Below are positions 33,978 to 46,640 of a stretch of 64,000 bases of DNA, in pieces; position 1 is the first letter of the stretch; each line of letters starts with the position of its first letter. The stretch is from Diospyros lotus (taxonomy: Eukaryota > Streptophyta > Magnoliopsida > Ericales > Ebenaceae). Position numbers and translations under genes: made by a program. Location of the stretch: NCBI RefSeq assembly GCF_014633365.1, contig NC_068347.1:14475655-14539654 (forward strand), given 5' to 3'. The notes below the pieces were generated by a model. That model saw nothing but the letters and a program-made list of their open reading frames with translations, was not told the DNA's origin and searched no databases.

Positions 33978-35857
33978 TGATGTTCTACCCTTGTGTTTAG
34001 TTTTGATGATGAAAAACAATACCTTGTTTTATCCCTAAGTCATGAGTCAAGTCTATGATTTTCAACAAAAATCAATTTCAAATGCTTTGTTAAAATGAAA
34101 ACCAAAAAGATTTATCATTTTCTATATTAGTTGGAGATTTGCAAAGTCAAGTATTTAGTCTTAAAAGAATCTCCTAAAATGATTTTCAAATTAGCTTTGA
34201 AGTCGTTGGTCAACATAGAGCTAAAATTGTTCTAAGGCAAAAGACCAACTTGAACATAAATGTGTTTGATGAAAATCCAATCTTAAGTATGAAAAATCAT
34301 TTATGTTAATCTCATACTTCAAAATAAGCTTTCATATTTTGAAACATGCATAAAAGGTTTTGGCTTGAATCTTAATTGTTTGAAAAATTCTTTAGTTCAT
34401 GCATCATGTCTTGAAACTCGTTTTGATAACATTTCAATATTTTTTCTAAGTCTAGAAGACTAGCACCTTATAAGGAGACATATATGAAAATGTTTCTTAT
34501 TTAGAAAACTAACTCCCGGTAATTCAATAGCTAACATTCATTAGTGATAAAACGATTTTTAACGAATTTTTCAAGAAATAGAAAGCGTATATCTTGGAGG
34601 AGGTAAAATCGCAAAATCCTAAGTTCCTACTAAAATTCAAATTCTACTTTTTTATTCTCATGGATTTTGATTTTTTAGATATTTTTATTGAATCCAAATG
34701 GGGGGTACTTTCTTATTTACATTTATGTATTAAAGTAAATGGAAGGTAAAATATAAATTAAACAAAATTATGACATTTATGTAAATATGTTGTAATGTTT
34801 TTAAAATTCATTCTGTTGAAAATCTTCATCATCTGTCGACTGTGTGCTTCAATCTGTCGACTATGCATAAGGATAGTCGACTATGCTTGTTCAGTCTGTC
34901 GACTATATCTTGCATCTGTCGACTATTTTTGCATCTGTCGACTATTGTGAAAGGATAGTCGACTATGCTATTTATTCTGTCGACTATGTTTGTTCATGAA
35001 TTTCAAATTTTTCTTTGTAATTTTTGATCTGTCGACTATGTAAAAGGATCTGTCGACTATGGGATTTTTGTATTAAAAGATAGTCGACTATCATTTTCTG
35101 TCTGTCGACTATGCTTAACTTTATTTGATAAAATAGTCGACTAACCTATTTTCTCTGTCGACTATGTGTTTCGCAGAAAGCTTCCAACGGCTATTTTTTT
35201 AAATCCCAATGGCTCCAAACGGCTATATTTCTCTTTAACTTTGTGGGACACATATATATACATGTCATGGATGATCAAGAGAAGGCTAATGGATGGAAAC
35301 GAGATGATCTAAATATTACAAATCATTTTATTCGTGCTTACAGTGTTCTCTGTGCTTTCATTGTTATATTTTTCTATGCAAGGCTTTGTTCTATCATTGT
35401 AAATCTATTCTTAAGCCTAGTTTTCATTGTGAGAGAACTTGTAACTAAGAGTGTTAACTCTTAGCTTCTCTCTTTTATTTGTATCGTTGTTATTTTCCTA
35501 ACTTGTGTAGCTAGAGGGCCCATTTGAGTGGGAGGTTGTAATTCCTAGTCTCGGACTAGAGGACCTACTCGGGTTGAGTAGGGGGTTGATAGTGGATGGT
35601 TTGAAAAATTCTTAGTGAGGAGCTAAGGTAGTGGATTAGGCTTGGGTTAAACCGAACCACTATAAATCTTTGTGTTCTCTCTTGCTTATGTTTCTTTTTA
35701 TTTGTTTATCACTGCCAGCATTTCATTATCCTCACGTGCATTGAGTTATTTATTTTCAATCAAAAGGATTTCAAAGTTCTATCAATTAAGTTTTTTTTTT
35801 AAAATAACCAATTCACCCCCCCTCTTGGTGTGTGCCATAGAACCTACTGTTCTAACA
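33978..35857 (+). mobile_element. Solo LTR S2, SIRE-like Copia
   Basis: 1880 bp, TGATGTTCTACCC to TACTGTTCTAACA, with the target duplication ATAGC at 33973-33977 and 35858-35862. The right end carries CCAATTCACCCCCCCTCTTGG, the antisense form of the SIRE LTR hallmark. It therefore reads in plus sense and sits antiparallel to its SIRE host. An array of GTCGAC words occupies 34836-35165. The open frames are not element proteins. Confidence 0.88.
34836..35165. repeat. Array of 14 GTCGAC(TAT) palindromic words
   Basis: Fourteen GTCGACT words, mostly as CTGTCGACTATG or ATAGTCGACTATG, spaced about 19-50 bases apart with unrelated AT-rich DNA between them. This is not a tandem repeat: only the word is conserved, not the spacers. 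Confidence 0.9.
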
Positions 35858-35862
35858 ATAGC

Positions 35863-38220
35863 TACCAAATATAGCAAAGATCCAATTATGTTTCTATATA
35901 GCTCATTTTCCACCATTTGACTTTTCTCATAATTGTCTAGGCTTGATTAACTACTCTTTTGAGAGGCTACTGATTTGCCTTAGATTTCTTAAGAAGATGT
36001 AATTTTTGAAGAAATATATAGATTCATTTATCTTCTTGCCTAGATTGCAATCTTAGAAAAGTTTTTAACTTTCCCATTATGCTCATTTCAAAATTTCCTT
36101 TGCATTATATTGATAAATTGATTCCATAAGGATTTGTTTGAGGATTCAAATAAAATGTTATCTACATAAATTATTTGTAGATTCATAAGATGTCCTTGTT
36201 ATGAGATTTAGAGGCAATGTTTTATCTATTTAACCTCTTTTAGATTATTCCTCTAGAATAAATTTGCTAGGACTTTCATATCATGACTTAGGGGCTTGTT
36301 TTAAAACAATATAGTGCCTTGGAGATTTGAGCACATGATTCTCATATTGAGGATTATTAAGATTGGGAGGTTGTTCCACATACATTTCCTCATTTATAAC
36401 CATTTAAAGACACTCTTGACATTCTCTTGATGGGCTTAAAGGATTTGTGGCATGCTAATGCCAACAACATTCTTATAGATTCTAGACTCGCTAAGGGAGC
36501 CTAGGTTTTATCATGATCTTTTCTTTCTTCTTGACTATACCCTTAAGCTACTAATCTAGCTTTATTCCTCTTTTATCCATTTGGCTCATATGGTTGGGTG
36601 ATCTTTAGGATTTGGAGCTAATTTCCACAAGAAGGGGTGATTTTGGAAAAATAAAAGATTTTCCCCTTTTAAATAGTTTTTCAAAAAATGTAAGGATGTC
36701 ACCGGTGAAGGTAACGGCTTTGTTAAATCTCAAGACCTTGAAATGGCACGATGAGTTATCAACCATGTAAAGACAAACCCTTTTTGCAAGTAATAATCTT
36801 GTAGCTGAAATGCAAAGATAGGTTTTGAAAATATAGACAAGGGGGTTGCAAATTGTCACTCATTTCTAATGGATGCTCTTGTCCTAATACCTTTTGAAAT
36901 GATCTCCAATAATATCACTATTCTCTACATATTTTTTCTCTTGGAATGAATGGTTCTTTCTCTTTATGGGTTATTGGACATTTAAGCATGTTATCACTTG
37001 ATATATTTGATTCCTTTTGATCTAATGAAATTTTTCATATTGAGATCATTCTTACAATCTTTTATAGGTTTAGGAGCTTTGACACGAATATCATCAATTA
37101 TAACTTATAGGGGTTTTCTCTTAAGATAAACATCATGGAATCCCTATTTAACATATAGCATGAGATGTTAATGGCTTTGACCAAAGGATTTTCATAACAT
37201 AATTCTAGCCATTTCTTATAAAAATCTATCTTTCTTTCAACTACCTCATTTTGTTAGAGATGTTCTAGCACTAGAACCATTATGATTAATATAATTTTCC
37301 TCACCATAGTGCTTGACTTGTTCATTTCAAAATCTCTTAAATGATCATGTCTAATTTTTTGAAAATGCTTATATCTTTGTCTTTTTGAATTCTCTCACAA
37401 GATATTTCAAATGACTTTAAAAGACACTTAGATATAAGACATATTTCCCAAGTTAAGCTAGAGTAGTCATCTACAATGACAAAGGATATAATGTTTTTCT
37501 TCTAGCTTTTGGATTCTCATAGGTCCAAAGAGATCTAAATAGATTAAGATTAGAGACCTAGAGGTTGAGATTTTATTTGAAGGCTTAGATGATATACTTA
37601 TTGTTAGCCTTTCATGCATGCCTCACAAAGTTTTTCATATTTAAGCTTTAGGCAATTTCTCAACAAGATCATGTTTGGATAGATTATGAAGCATCTTCAT
37701 ACTTGCATGACTTAGTTCATTATGCCATAGATAAATAGATGGGAGATGAATGATACTAAGCATTTCTCTTATACTAGATGAGAATAAGTCTATGCACAAT
37801 TTCTATCCTAATTTCTATGATCTTCATTTCATTTGTGATAAGATATTTTCACATGAATTATCATTAAAGCATACTTATATCTCTTATCACATAATTGACT
37901 TATGCTAGATAGGCATAGGAGCATCTATCAATAAAGCATTTTCTAGCATATATCAATAAACTTTCCCCTTATTCAAAGCATATATCAAAACACAATAGAG
38001 TGCAAGCTTATCATTCATTTATCATCAAAACTAATAAGCATAGAGAGTATAGGGATAGAAGTGTACCACCAAGATTGTAGTTAATGAACTCTTTCTTACA
38101 CTAGGTTGGTGACATGAGGAGTGATCTTCTTGTTCACTTCCTCTTTCTTTTATGCTTGATTCATCCGAAATGATTTGACTTTGAAGTCCCAATTGGATGT
38201 CAAGCATACCTATAAAAACA
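35863..38220 (-). pseudogene. SIRE-like Copia pol (integrase, RT), decayed
   Basis: In minus-strand order there is pre-integrase WHNELSHASMKMLHNLSK...LCEACMKG (37720-37605, one frameshift), integrase core near 37250-37330 (HNGSS, ending EMARIML), RT with KARLVA, GYSQEE and ARLESIRMLLALACHKSFK (about 36600-36420), EEMYVEQPP (36400-36360) and IYVDNILFESSNKSL (about 36190-36150). The catalytic YVDD reads YVDN. RNase H begins with IGSLLYLVA at 35890-35863. Stops and frameshifts throughout make it inactive. It continues from the gag at 38222-39030. Confidence 0.85.
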
Positions 38221-38221
38221 A

Positions 38222-39030
38222 CTATCCACAAGCTTTTGGTGCCCAAACCACTTTGGGTTCACCATTGTTAGCATAGAGCTCCTCCTTAGGAACCCAAATT
38301 TGTTTAAGCTTATGTGGGTGTTTTGTTATGAAACCTTTATGTTTAAAATGATACCAATGACTAGGATTTGACTCAAAGGAATTTCGTTTGAAATTTCTTT
38401 TCCTTTTATCCTTATGCACATTCCTTTTAAAATGATCATTTTTAGGTTTCAAAACATACTTGGATTCTTAGGGTTTAATATGGGAAATATTAGGTACTTT
38501 AGTTCCCTTAGGAATCCATTTTATTTTAGGACCACTAGATGATTTCCTTTTAGAAGGACAACAAAATGCAATGTGGCCGAACTTGCAACATTTAAAACAT
38601 CTAATATCATGAAAGGTGTGAAAATATGAGCTTTTGACATTTGCTCTTTGACTATGAAAATTTTGAACACCTTTGTCGTGATTACAAGAATTTGAAATCT
38701 TCCTATTTAAAATAAGTTTCTCATTTAAAGTAACATTAGGAGATTTCAATAGATTTTCTTTCAAATAATTTTCCATTGAAAGATAATTATTGGAGGAAGC
38801 AAGTATTCATTCTTAGATTTTAAGACTTCCAATTCATTTGACAACAAGTCTAATTGATTTTGAAGAGTTTTATTTTTCAAACACAATTTTTCAAAATTGA
38901 CATATAGATCATTAGAAGTATTTAACAACTCTTCATTTGAAAAAGCATCATGATCATCATTTATATCATTTAAAGAACTAGATTCATGATCATTTTCAAA
39001 GTCAATAACAATAGTAGAAGTAGAGGTTAC
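38222..39030 (-). pseudogene. SIRE-like Copia gag, C-terminal part
   Basis: Two open stretches remain: 38776-38468 with the CCHC knuckle CFKCCKFGHIAFCC (C-x2-C-x4-H-x4-C, about 38602-38560) followed by a basic stretch and KIKWIPKGTK, and 38452-38222 with basic residues and KQIWVPKEEL. Upstream (38777-39030) is an acidic, Glu/Asp/Ser-rich region as in SIRE gag. The N-terminal gag is missing where Gypsy sequence begins. Confidence 0.82.
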
Positions 39031-41240
39031 CTCTTTTATGCTTGATTCATTCTGGGTAAACCCATCACAAAAAATTCATAGCAACATTATCCCATTTCCA
39101 CTCTGGAATAGGTAATGGAACTAATAAACCTACGGTTTCTGATGTTCCGCTTTAACTTGCTGACATACTGAACACTGTGAAAGATACTTAGCTCCATCTT
39201 TCTTCATACCATTCTACCAATACTTTTGCTTAAGGTCGTGGTACATCTTTGCAACACCTGGATGAATAGTGTAACAACTCTTGTGTGCTTTAGTCTAAAT
39301 CTCTTGCTTAAGATTTCTATCATCCGGTATACAAATACGTCTCCGAAATAAAAGTATACCATCACTCCGTTGAGTATATCCCAAAGGAGAAAGTTTCTCA
39401 ATATCTGCTAAAATCTGTGCCAACTTCTCATCTTTTGATTGCTGGTTCTCGAGTAAATCAAATAACTTGGGTTGTATTCTCATATAGGCATAACTCATCA
39501 CTAAACTATCCTCTGGGGTTGAAATAGATAGAGCACTCAATTGCTCCAATAGCTTCCATTCTTGAACCATCATTGTAGCCATAAAAGCTCCTTGCCTACT
39601 CAAGGCATCGGTTACTACATTAATCCTTCTTGGAAGATATAGAATCTCACAATCGAAGTCTTTAAATAACTCAACCCAACGTCTCTGCCTCATGTTCAAT
39701 TCTGTTTTTGAGACAAAAGATAATGTAAACTCTTATGATCTGTATAAATTTCAACTTTCTCACCATGTAAATAGGGCCGCCATATCTTCAATGCAAATAC
39801 TACCGTTGCCAACTCCAAATCATGAGTATGGTAGTTCACTTCGTGTTTCTTTAATTATCTGGATGCATAAGCATTAACTCAACCTTATTTCATCAATACA
39901 CAACCCAAACCTGAATGGAAAGCATTATTATAATTGGAATATTTCTCTCCACTTCTTGGTATAGCTAAGACTGGTGAGGTGGTCAACTTTCGCTTTAATT
40001 CTTGGAAAGCACGTTCACACGCATCATTCCATTCCAACTTCTCTCATTTCCTTGTTATCTTAGTTATAAGGAAAATAAACAAACAAATCCCTTAATAAAT
40101 TGCCTATAATAGCCTGCAAGACCTAGAAAACTACATATCTCTGTCACTGTCGTCGGCCTTGGCCAATCCATAACTGCTTTAGTCTTGTTTAGATCCACTG
40201 AAATACCATCTCCAGACACCACATGGCCTAGAAATCCAATCTGAGTGAGCTAAACTCACACTTGCTAAACTTGGCGTACGCTACTCTTCCTTAAGCCTCT
40301 GTAGTACTGAAGTAAGATGCTCTGTATGCTCCTCTACACTGGGTGAGTAACTAGAATATCATCTATGAAGACAATAATGAAGCAATCTAGGTACTCACGT
40401 AGAACTCGATTCATCAAATCCATGAAAACAACTGGAGCATTCGTTAACCCAAATAGCATCACCACATACTCATAGTGTCTATAGCGAGTCCTGAAAGCAA
40501 TCTTCTGAATATCATAATCTTTAACTTGCTCCTGGTGGTAACCTGATCTCAAATCTATCTTTGATAACACTTTAACTTCTCGCAACTGGTCTAATAAGTC
40601 ATCTACTCGAGGTAAAGGATACTTATTCCTCACTGTCACCTGATTCAATTGGCGAAAATCTATGCACCACCTCAAAGATCCATCTTTCTTCCTCACAAAC
40701 CATTTTGGTGCACCCTCACAGGGATGAACTAGGTTAGATAAAACCCTTTTCTATAAATTCTTCTAACTGGGCTTTCAACTCCTTTAGCTCATTAGGTGCC
40801 ATTCGATACGGAGCCTTAGAAATAGGCTGTGTATCAGGCAATAACTCAATAGTAAACTCTGCTCCACTCTGAGGAGGTAATACTAATAATTCATTAAGGA
40901 AACATCTAAGAAATCTCGTACTACTAGCACCTCAAACAACTTTCTCTTGCTTCCCTCATCTGAGGTAACAAAAGCTAGGTAAACTTTACATCCATCACGC
41001 ATCAGCTTCTCTACTTTCATCACTAGGATCATAGGAATCGTAGCCATAAACTTGACTCCTCTATATATCTGAACTGGCTATCGAGGTAGATCAAAGTCAA
41101 TAATCTTCCATCGACGGTTAACTCTTGCATAATGTCGTGACAATCAATCCATGCCAAGGATCAAATCAAAATCCCTAACATCAAGAATTTCTAAGTCTCC
41201 AAATAACTTCCTATCATGTACCTCGATCTCACAATTCTCA
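39031..41240 (-). pseudogene. Chromovirus-type Gypsy pol (PR, RT, RNase H, IN N-terminus)
   Basis: In minus order there is protease tail VRDFDLILGMDWLSRHYA (about 41180-41130), the [18 protein letters not shown] linker (about 40840-40780), RT from [16 protein letters not shown] to [10 protein letters not shown] (40696-40334; catalytic FIDD present), a one-base shift into [11 protein letters not shown], RNase H with [14 protein letters not shown] (about 39750-39710), the RRWVELFKDFDCEILY...ALSR tether (39699-39560), and the integrase HHCC finger with YHDLKQKYW and CSVCQQVKAEHQKP (39250-39110). It stops in the integrase core near 39040 and meets SIRE gag, so catalytic integrase, any chromodomain and the 3' LTR are lost. 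RT and RNase H resemble the Tekay/Del clade. Confidence 0.88.
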
Positions 41241-42122
41241 AACATTTCTCTTCATATGCTTGTTGAACTATTGTGGTATAATCCACACTCTGAGCTCTTC
41301 CAAAAGCGTGGAAAATATCAACACACAATCCTCTCTGAAATTTAACAGCCTTCTTTGCCTCAGTGGACACCAACTCTAAGGCCTATCTAGTCAAGACTGT
41401 AAACTCTGCCTCACCTTGGGCCACTGCCTTGGTACCTCACACCAACTCAATGAACTCAAAAAAACTTTCTGGTCCTTGACCCATGCTAAGCAATAAGCGT
41501 CATTGAACACTTGCTAGAACTCAACCCATGTGGGTTCTTGATTACCAATCTCTTAGCAGGCAGTCTTCCACCATCTCTCAACTTCGCCTCTGAATAAAAA
41601 TGTGCTAAGTCGCACTCGGCGATCGTCTGTACAACTGATAGCATCTAATTCTCAACTGCTGCTGGATTTGTGCCTCCATGGAATGTTGATGGTCCGAAGG
41701 CCTTGAAATCCTTTAATAGCTGACTCCCTATATTTGCCTCCACAACTGGAGTTGTTGGAGCGATTGGCTTATCACCTCTACTACCTCCTATTTCTTGCTA
41801 AACTTGTGATTTCCTTACCTGATTAGTAACTAGGGTATCTATCACCCTTATCAATCCTGCTAACATACCTCGCATCTCGACCATTCTCTATCGTAGATCA
41901 TGACTAGACTCTCCTGGTGAGCCTGGTGTGGACACTGGAACCTCATCTGGAATAGAAGTAGCCTGACTGCGAGTACAGGGTCATCCACCTCTATTACTTA
42001 TCTTTCTGCATCACCACTTAGGGTTAGAATACTGCTAATTAGGGCAACATCTCTAACTGACGGACACAAGTCCTAACTCTACCCAACATCCTATGTGTGT
42101 ACGGGAGACTCCTCAAAACACC
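41241..42122 (-). pseudogene. Gypsy gag with internal deletion
   Basis: Minus-strand fragments such as VSTEAKKAVKFQRGLCVDIF and QAYEEKC (41373-41245) are the usual Gypsy gag region before the zinc knuckle. Further gag lies at about 41390-41700. The knuckle and the protease active-site half are absent. Gag passes at about 41245 straight into CEIEVHDRKLFGDLEILDVRD, which is the middle of the protease. Several frameshifts are present. Confidence 0.75.
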
Positions 42123-42134
42123 GCTCTGATACCA
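42123..42134 (-). other. Gypsy primer-binding site (tRNA-iMet)
   Basis: Plus-strand GCTCTGATACCA, i.e. TGGTATCAGAGC on the element strand, five bases from the LTR edge at about 42140. It is the same primer as in element B1 and the family A element at 61 kb. Confidence 0.88.
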
Positions 42135-42751
42135 ATACTTTAACACCCCCTCTCCTAGAACCGCTCGAGAAGAGGTGCTACTGTGGAAAATAAAATAAAC
42201 TAACTGATAAACTGAAATCTGATACCATGATTGAACATCTCAGTCAACTAGAATAAAAACTCTGAGTCAATACAGACTGAAAAGTACAAACTCTATCTAA
42301 GGGTTAATCCCTCAACTGAAATATAAATAGATCTAAACTGAGAAAATACTATAAAACTCAATAGACTCCCAGATATCTTTTATCTTGAGCAGCTCCACGT
42401 ACACACACTATAGACCATTGCTACTAGGCCCCATATCTGGTACTCTCTTGCTAGAACCTAAAGGGGTGAAGAGTACAAGGTGAGCTACAAAAGCTCAGCA
42501 AGTAATAAGCTGGAAAGAATACTGAAGCTGAATCGAACAATATCGATATTGGTACATAACTGACTGAACTTGTACTGAATAATCACTGTCTGATTGCATT
42601 CATAAAAATGTAATGCACATAAACTGTAAACTAAATGTAGGTATGCAACTTTGTCTCTTAAGCCCACATAATCTGATAATACATACATGTCTGAACTGAA
42701 ACCTGCATACATAAAAACTGTAAGCACATACTGTGGGCAATAAGCCCCTAG

Positions 42752-45372
42752 TGTAACGACCCGCTCCCACTTACGGGCGCCACCGGTAAATAATCGACCA
42801 GATTACTCACCCAACAAACCATCACTGAAGGGTTGGACTATGTTTCAACAAGAAACGCCCTAGGTGGGAACTAGGCTTCGTCTCTTCCTTCGCTCTACTC
42901 AGGAATCGGTCCCAAATTAAACAAGAAAACTCAGCGGACCGAGACCCGAAACTCGAGTGAGTTTCACCTCTCTTCAGCTCACCTCAAAGCTAGCCAGAGG
43001 TGACCCAGGCACAAAGCTAGCATAACAAACACTTCGCTGAGTATTGGGGATTTATGAGAACTTACCTCGCTGATTTTTAGTTGGTCCGAAACTTGGCTTT
43101 ACCGACTAAGCCATATACCACGAACAATCTCACAATCATTTATCACACTACGATGATTTCAACAATTAAATACATCTAGTGCTCAATATCGCTTACATTC
43201 AATTACATGAATACATATAAAATTTACAGGAGATTACACAACAACACATCTCAAGCAACAAGCTAATTGCCACAACAGCCTCCCGGCACCATTCCTGCTT
43301 GCATTTGGACTTGCATCATCTACACATGAGGTAAAACCTCATGAGTCATAAAGACTCAGTAGGGGTGCAATGCATGTAAATATGAATATAATCATGTTTA
43401 TGTATGCCAAATGCATGCAAATGAGGCTAGGCTCACACATCCTCACAACCCACTAAGGTTTGAGGCATCAACCTATCAGCCCCCACCACTAGTCCTCCTT
43501 ATGACCACAGGTCCACTAGAGCTTGCATCACACAAGATTTAACCACTACATGCTAATGTAACATAAAAACATTATCAGACACATTTACCAACTGGCAAGG
43601 CCACCTCCACTTGGGGCCGTCCCTTACCTGGCTCGAAGCCTCATCTCTGCCTCGGCACGAACTCCAACCCGAACTCCGAGCTCTTCTAGGATCACTGTCT
43701 CCCCGGTCGAACCTAGGTACAATACACACAAACCCAACTCTATCAACATCCGACATTAAACCAATGCCCTCAACTTCGCCACACACACCATCAAAACCAT
43801 CTATCAACAACTCCGCAAAATAATACCAACCTCGACATAGACCAGCCATCAATAATTTTCCAAACAACCCCGACATAGGGTTTAATCCAAAAATTAACTA
43901 TTTTACATTAACTCGCTTAATGCAAGTGACTGGGGAAGAAAATATTAATTTACCTCAACTCATTTGGAAAGAGATTCGAAAAACGCCCACACCGACGTTG
44001 CCTCCTGAGCTGCCATTTGCACCCAAAATCGCATTTTCGAGCTCCCGACATGCACCTCAAGCCCCAATTTAATTTCCAGAACTTTCCCCCATTTTTCTGG
44101 AATTTTTCAAAATTTTTCCATATTTTCTCCTTTTTTTCCTTTTCTATTTATTTTCTTTTTCTTTTCTTTTTTTCCTATTTTCTTCCTCCTCCGCATTCCC
44201 GCGCGCGCACAGCCTTCTTCTTCTACCTCTAGCACGCACCAGCAGCCCTCCCTTGCGCATGCCGCCGCTCACCCCCTGCCTGGCCTCGCCGGCAGCTGTC
44301 GCTGCTCGCCTACGACCTTTGCTCGGCCGCGCCACCACCTGGTTGCATCACCTCCACCGCAGGAAGCTTCCCCGCGCGCACGCTACAACTGCCGAGGCCG
44401 CCATTGCTGCCTTCCGAAGCTCAACCCAGCCATCATGGCCGGCCAAACGGCCTCCTACCGCTGCTAGTCGCGACCCGCTGGCTGCTCCACGCATTGTCGC
44501 ATGCCATCGTCGCTCACTGAACCGCCTCTTCAGCCGCTACAACTGGCTATGGCCACCGCTAGTCGCTGCTGTCTCTGCCATAGCAATCGGCCTCGCCTCC
44601 TCTCTCGATCTCACTCTCAACCGCTCGATCTCTCTCGGCCGATCTCTCAAGCTCCCTCTCTTCAATATCTCGGCCATCACTCTCCTCCCTCACGATCTCT
44701 CACTCTCCTCTATTTTCTCTAATCTCTCGGCTATTTCAAACTTACAAAGACTAGGAAGCTTCCTTACTCACACGGTTATATACATACATAAATATATATA
44801 TTACATATTAACCCCCCCTTAATTACATTAATTCCACTTAGGAATTTTTTTATTGCACTTAAGGATTTTTATAAATAGCACTTGGACCCTCCAATGCTTT
44901 AATTAATTACTCTTAAGCCACTCAAAATCTCGATTTATTCGAAATTAATAACCGACCACTACTCAGGAATACCGACCTCATCCCTGCGCCTGCACGGGAC
45001 CTTTATTCAACCCGAAAGCACTTAAGGGTTGCCTTACTCAGAAAACCGAACCACCCCTAGGGTCCCCTCAGCTTCCAGGAGGTCCCCTCCAACTATTCGG
45101 TATTGGCACCCACTCGGGCTTATACAGAATTTATTTCAAAAATTATTCCCGGTCGGACCGCTTCTAGCGTCACTATCCTCATCTCGAGACTCTCATCAAT
45201 CTCTTGTTCTCTTCCTTGGACATCCAAGTCCCGAGGCACTCATTGCCTCCAATTCGGTAATTTTATTAATTAATTTATCGGGATTGACCCTTGGGCTTTC
45301 CGACCACCCGAGGCCTGACAAAATAATCCAAAAATTATTTGTTTTTAATACCATGTAATACCGGGTATTAGA
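42752..45372 (-). mobile_element. Solo LTR A3 (family A)
   Basis: 2621 bp with the target duplication CCTAG at 42747-42751 and 45373-45377. The right end reads GGTATTAGA, so the terminal CA has mutated to GA. The 17-nt hairpin lies at 42859-42875, the double hairpin (perfect stems) at about 43328-43356, and the CT/GC-rich leader at 44140-44740. No internal domain remains. Confidence 0.92.
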
Positions 45373-45789
45373 CCTAGCCCCTTGGTTGCCACCAGGCGAG
45401 CAACTCATAAACTGAGCTCAAACTGAAACTGATGGGATCCCCGCGGACAAGCTGCCTGGCGCGCATAATGCAATGCAATGCTCACATAAATGCTAGCACA
45501 CGATATGTAGTACTCCATATAAAGTCATGCTCAATACTCATACCAAAATGTATGCACATAATCTCATAAAATAATGCTGATCATGTCAAAATAAAATAAT
45601 GTTGAACATGATATGATCTTCATCTATATATTGGAATACAAAGATTCTATGAATTATGATTTATGGTATGGGCATGATTGACTTGATAGATTCTAGCCTT
45701 TAAATTCAATATTTGGAGGTATTGAATACATTACTTTAATTAAAACTTGGATTAACTATTATGGAAGTTCAATTAAATTTCTGGAAAAG

Positions 45790-46640
45790 CCATTTGGATA
45801 TCAGGAAGGATATCCTGATATGATAAAAACATCCGGATATGAAGAACGCTCATCCGGATACACTGGCGCTCAAAATAGAAACTAGTCAAATATGATGGGA
45901 TATATTCGGATAGAAACTAGGACATCCGGATATGATTCTGGTCATCCGGATACACTAGAAGCGCAAAGGACGAGCTATTCGGATATGTTGGACAATATTC
46001 GGATAAGGACTAGGACATCCGGATATGATTCTGGCCATCCGAATATCTCACTGAGGCATTCGGATGTCATAAGAGACTATTTGAATACGAATTTCAACTT
46101 TTGAGGGAGGCATCCGGATATTAGGCGAGACATCCGGATATTATCTTGACCTATCCGGATGTATAAACAAACCATCCGGATATCATACTCGAAGAACTTT
46201 AGATACATCCAGATACGATACAAGGTATCCGGATATTACTCACAGAAAGTCTTAGACTCATCCGGATACAACACGAAGCATCCGAATATCACTCAGAATA
46301 ACTAGGCACATCCGGATACGACTCAAGGCATCCGGATACTACTCACAATCACTACTGGTCACATCCGGATATGAAAACGAAGCATCTGGATATTACTGGG
46401 CTATCCGAATATGAACAAGAGCTATCCGGATATTACTCACAATAAGCACTGGACTCATCTGGATGTCATACAATCCATCCGGATACATTGCTAAGACCAT
46501 CCGGATATGCCCAAGGGCCATCCGGATGTCACTCACAGAAAACTTTTTGACACATCTGGATAGCCTCTAGCCCATCCAGATGTTACTCACAAACTCTGAA
46601 AAATCCATCCAGATATGGAAAAACTCATCCGGATATCTGC
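45790..46640. repeat. Array of ATCCGGATA palindromic words
   Basis: By eye about nineteen exact TCCGGA cores, usually within CATCCGGATAT, plus about a dozen one-step variants (TTCGGA, CCGAAT, CTGGAT, CCAGAT). They occur every 18-40 bases over 850 bases of Gypsy LTR. Variants are mostly C-to-T or G-to-A at the CpG, as expected of methylation decay. Spacers are not conserved, so this is not a classical satellite. Confidence 0.92.

Noticed and set aside
44253..44822. 189-residue frame in A3
   Set aside because: LTR leader region, GC/CT-rich, not conserved as protein among A copies.
45790..46640. CRISPR-like or satellite array
   Set aside because: Repeats of about 9 bases with irregular spacing in a plant LTR. 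No conserved spacer length and no tandem period.
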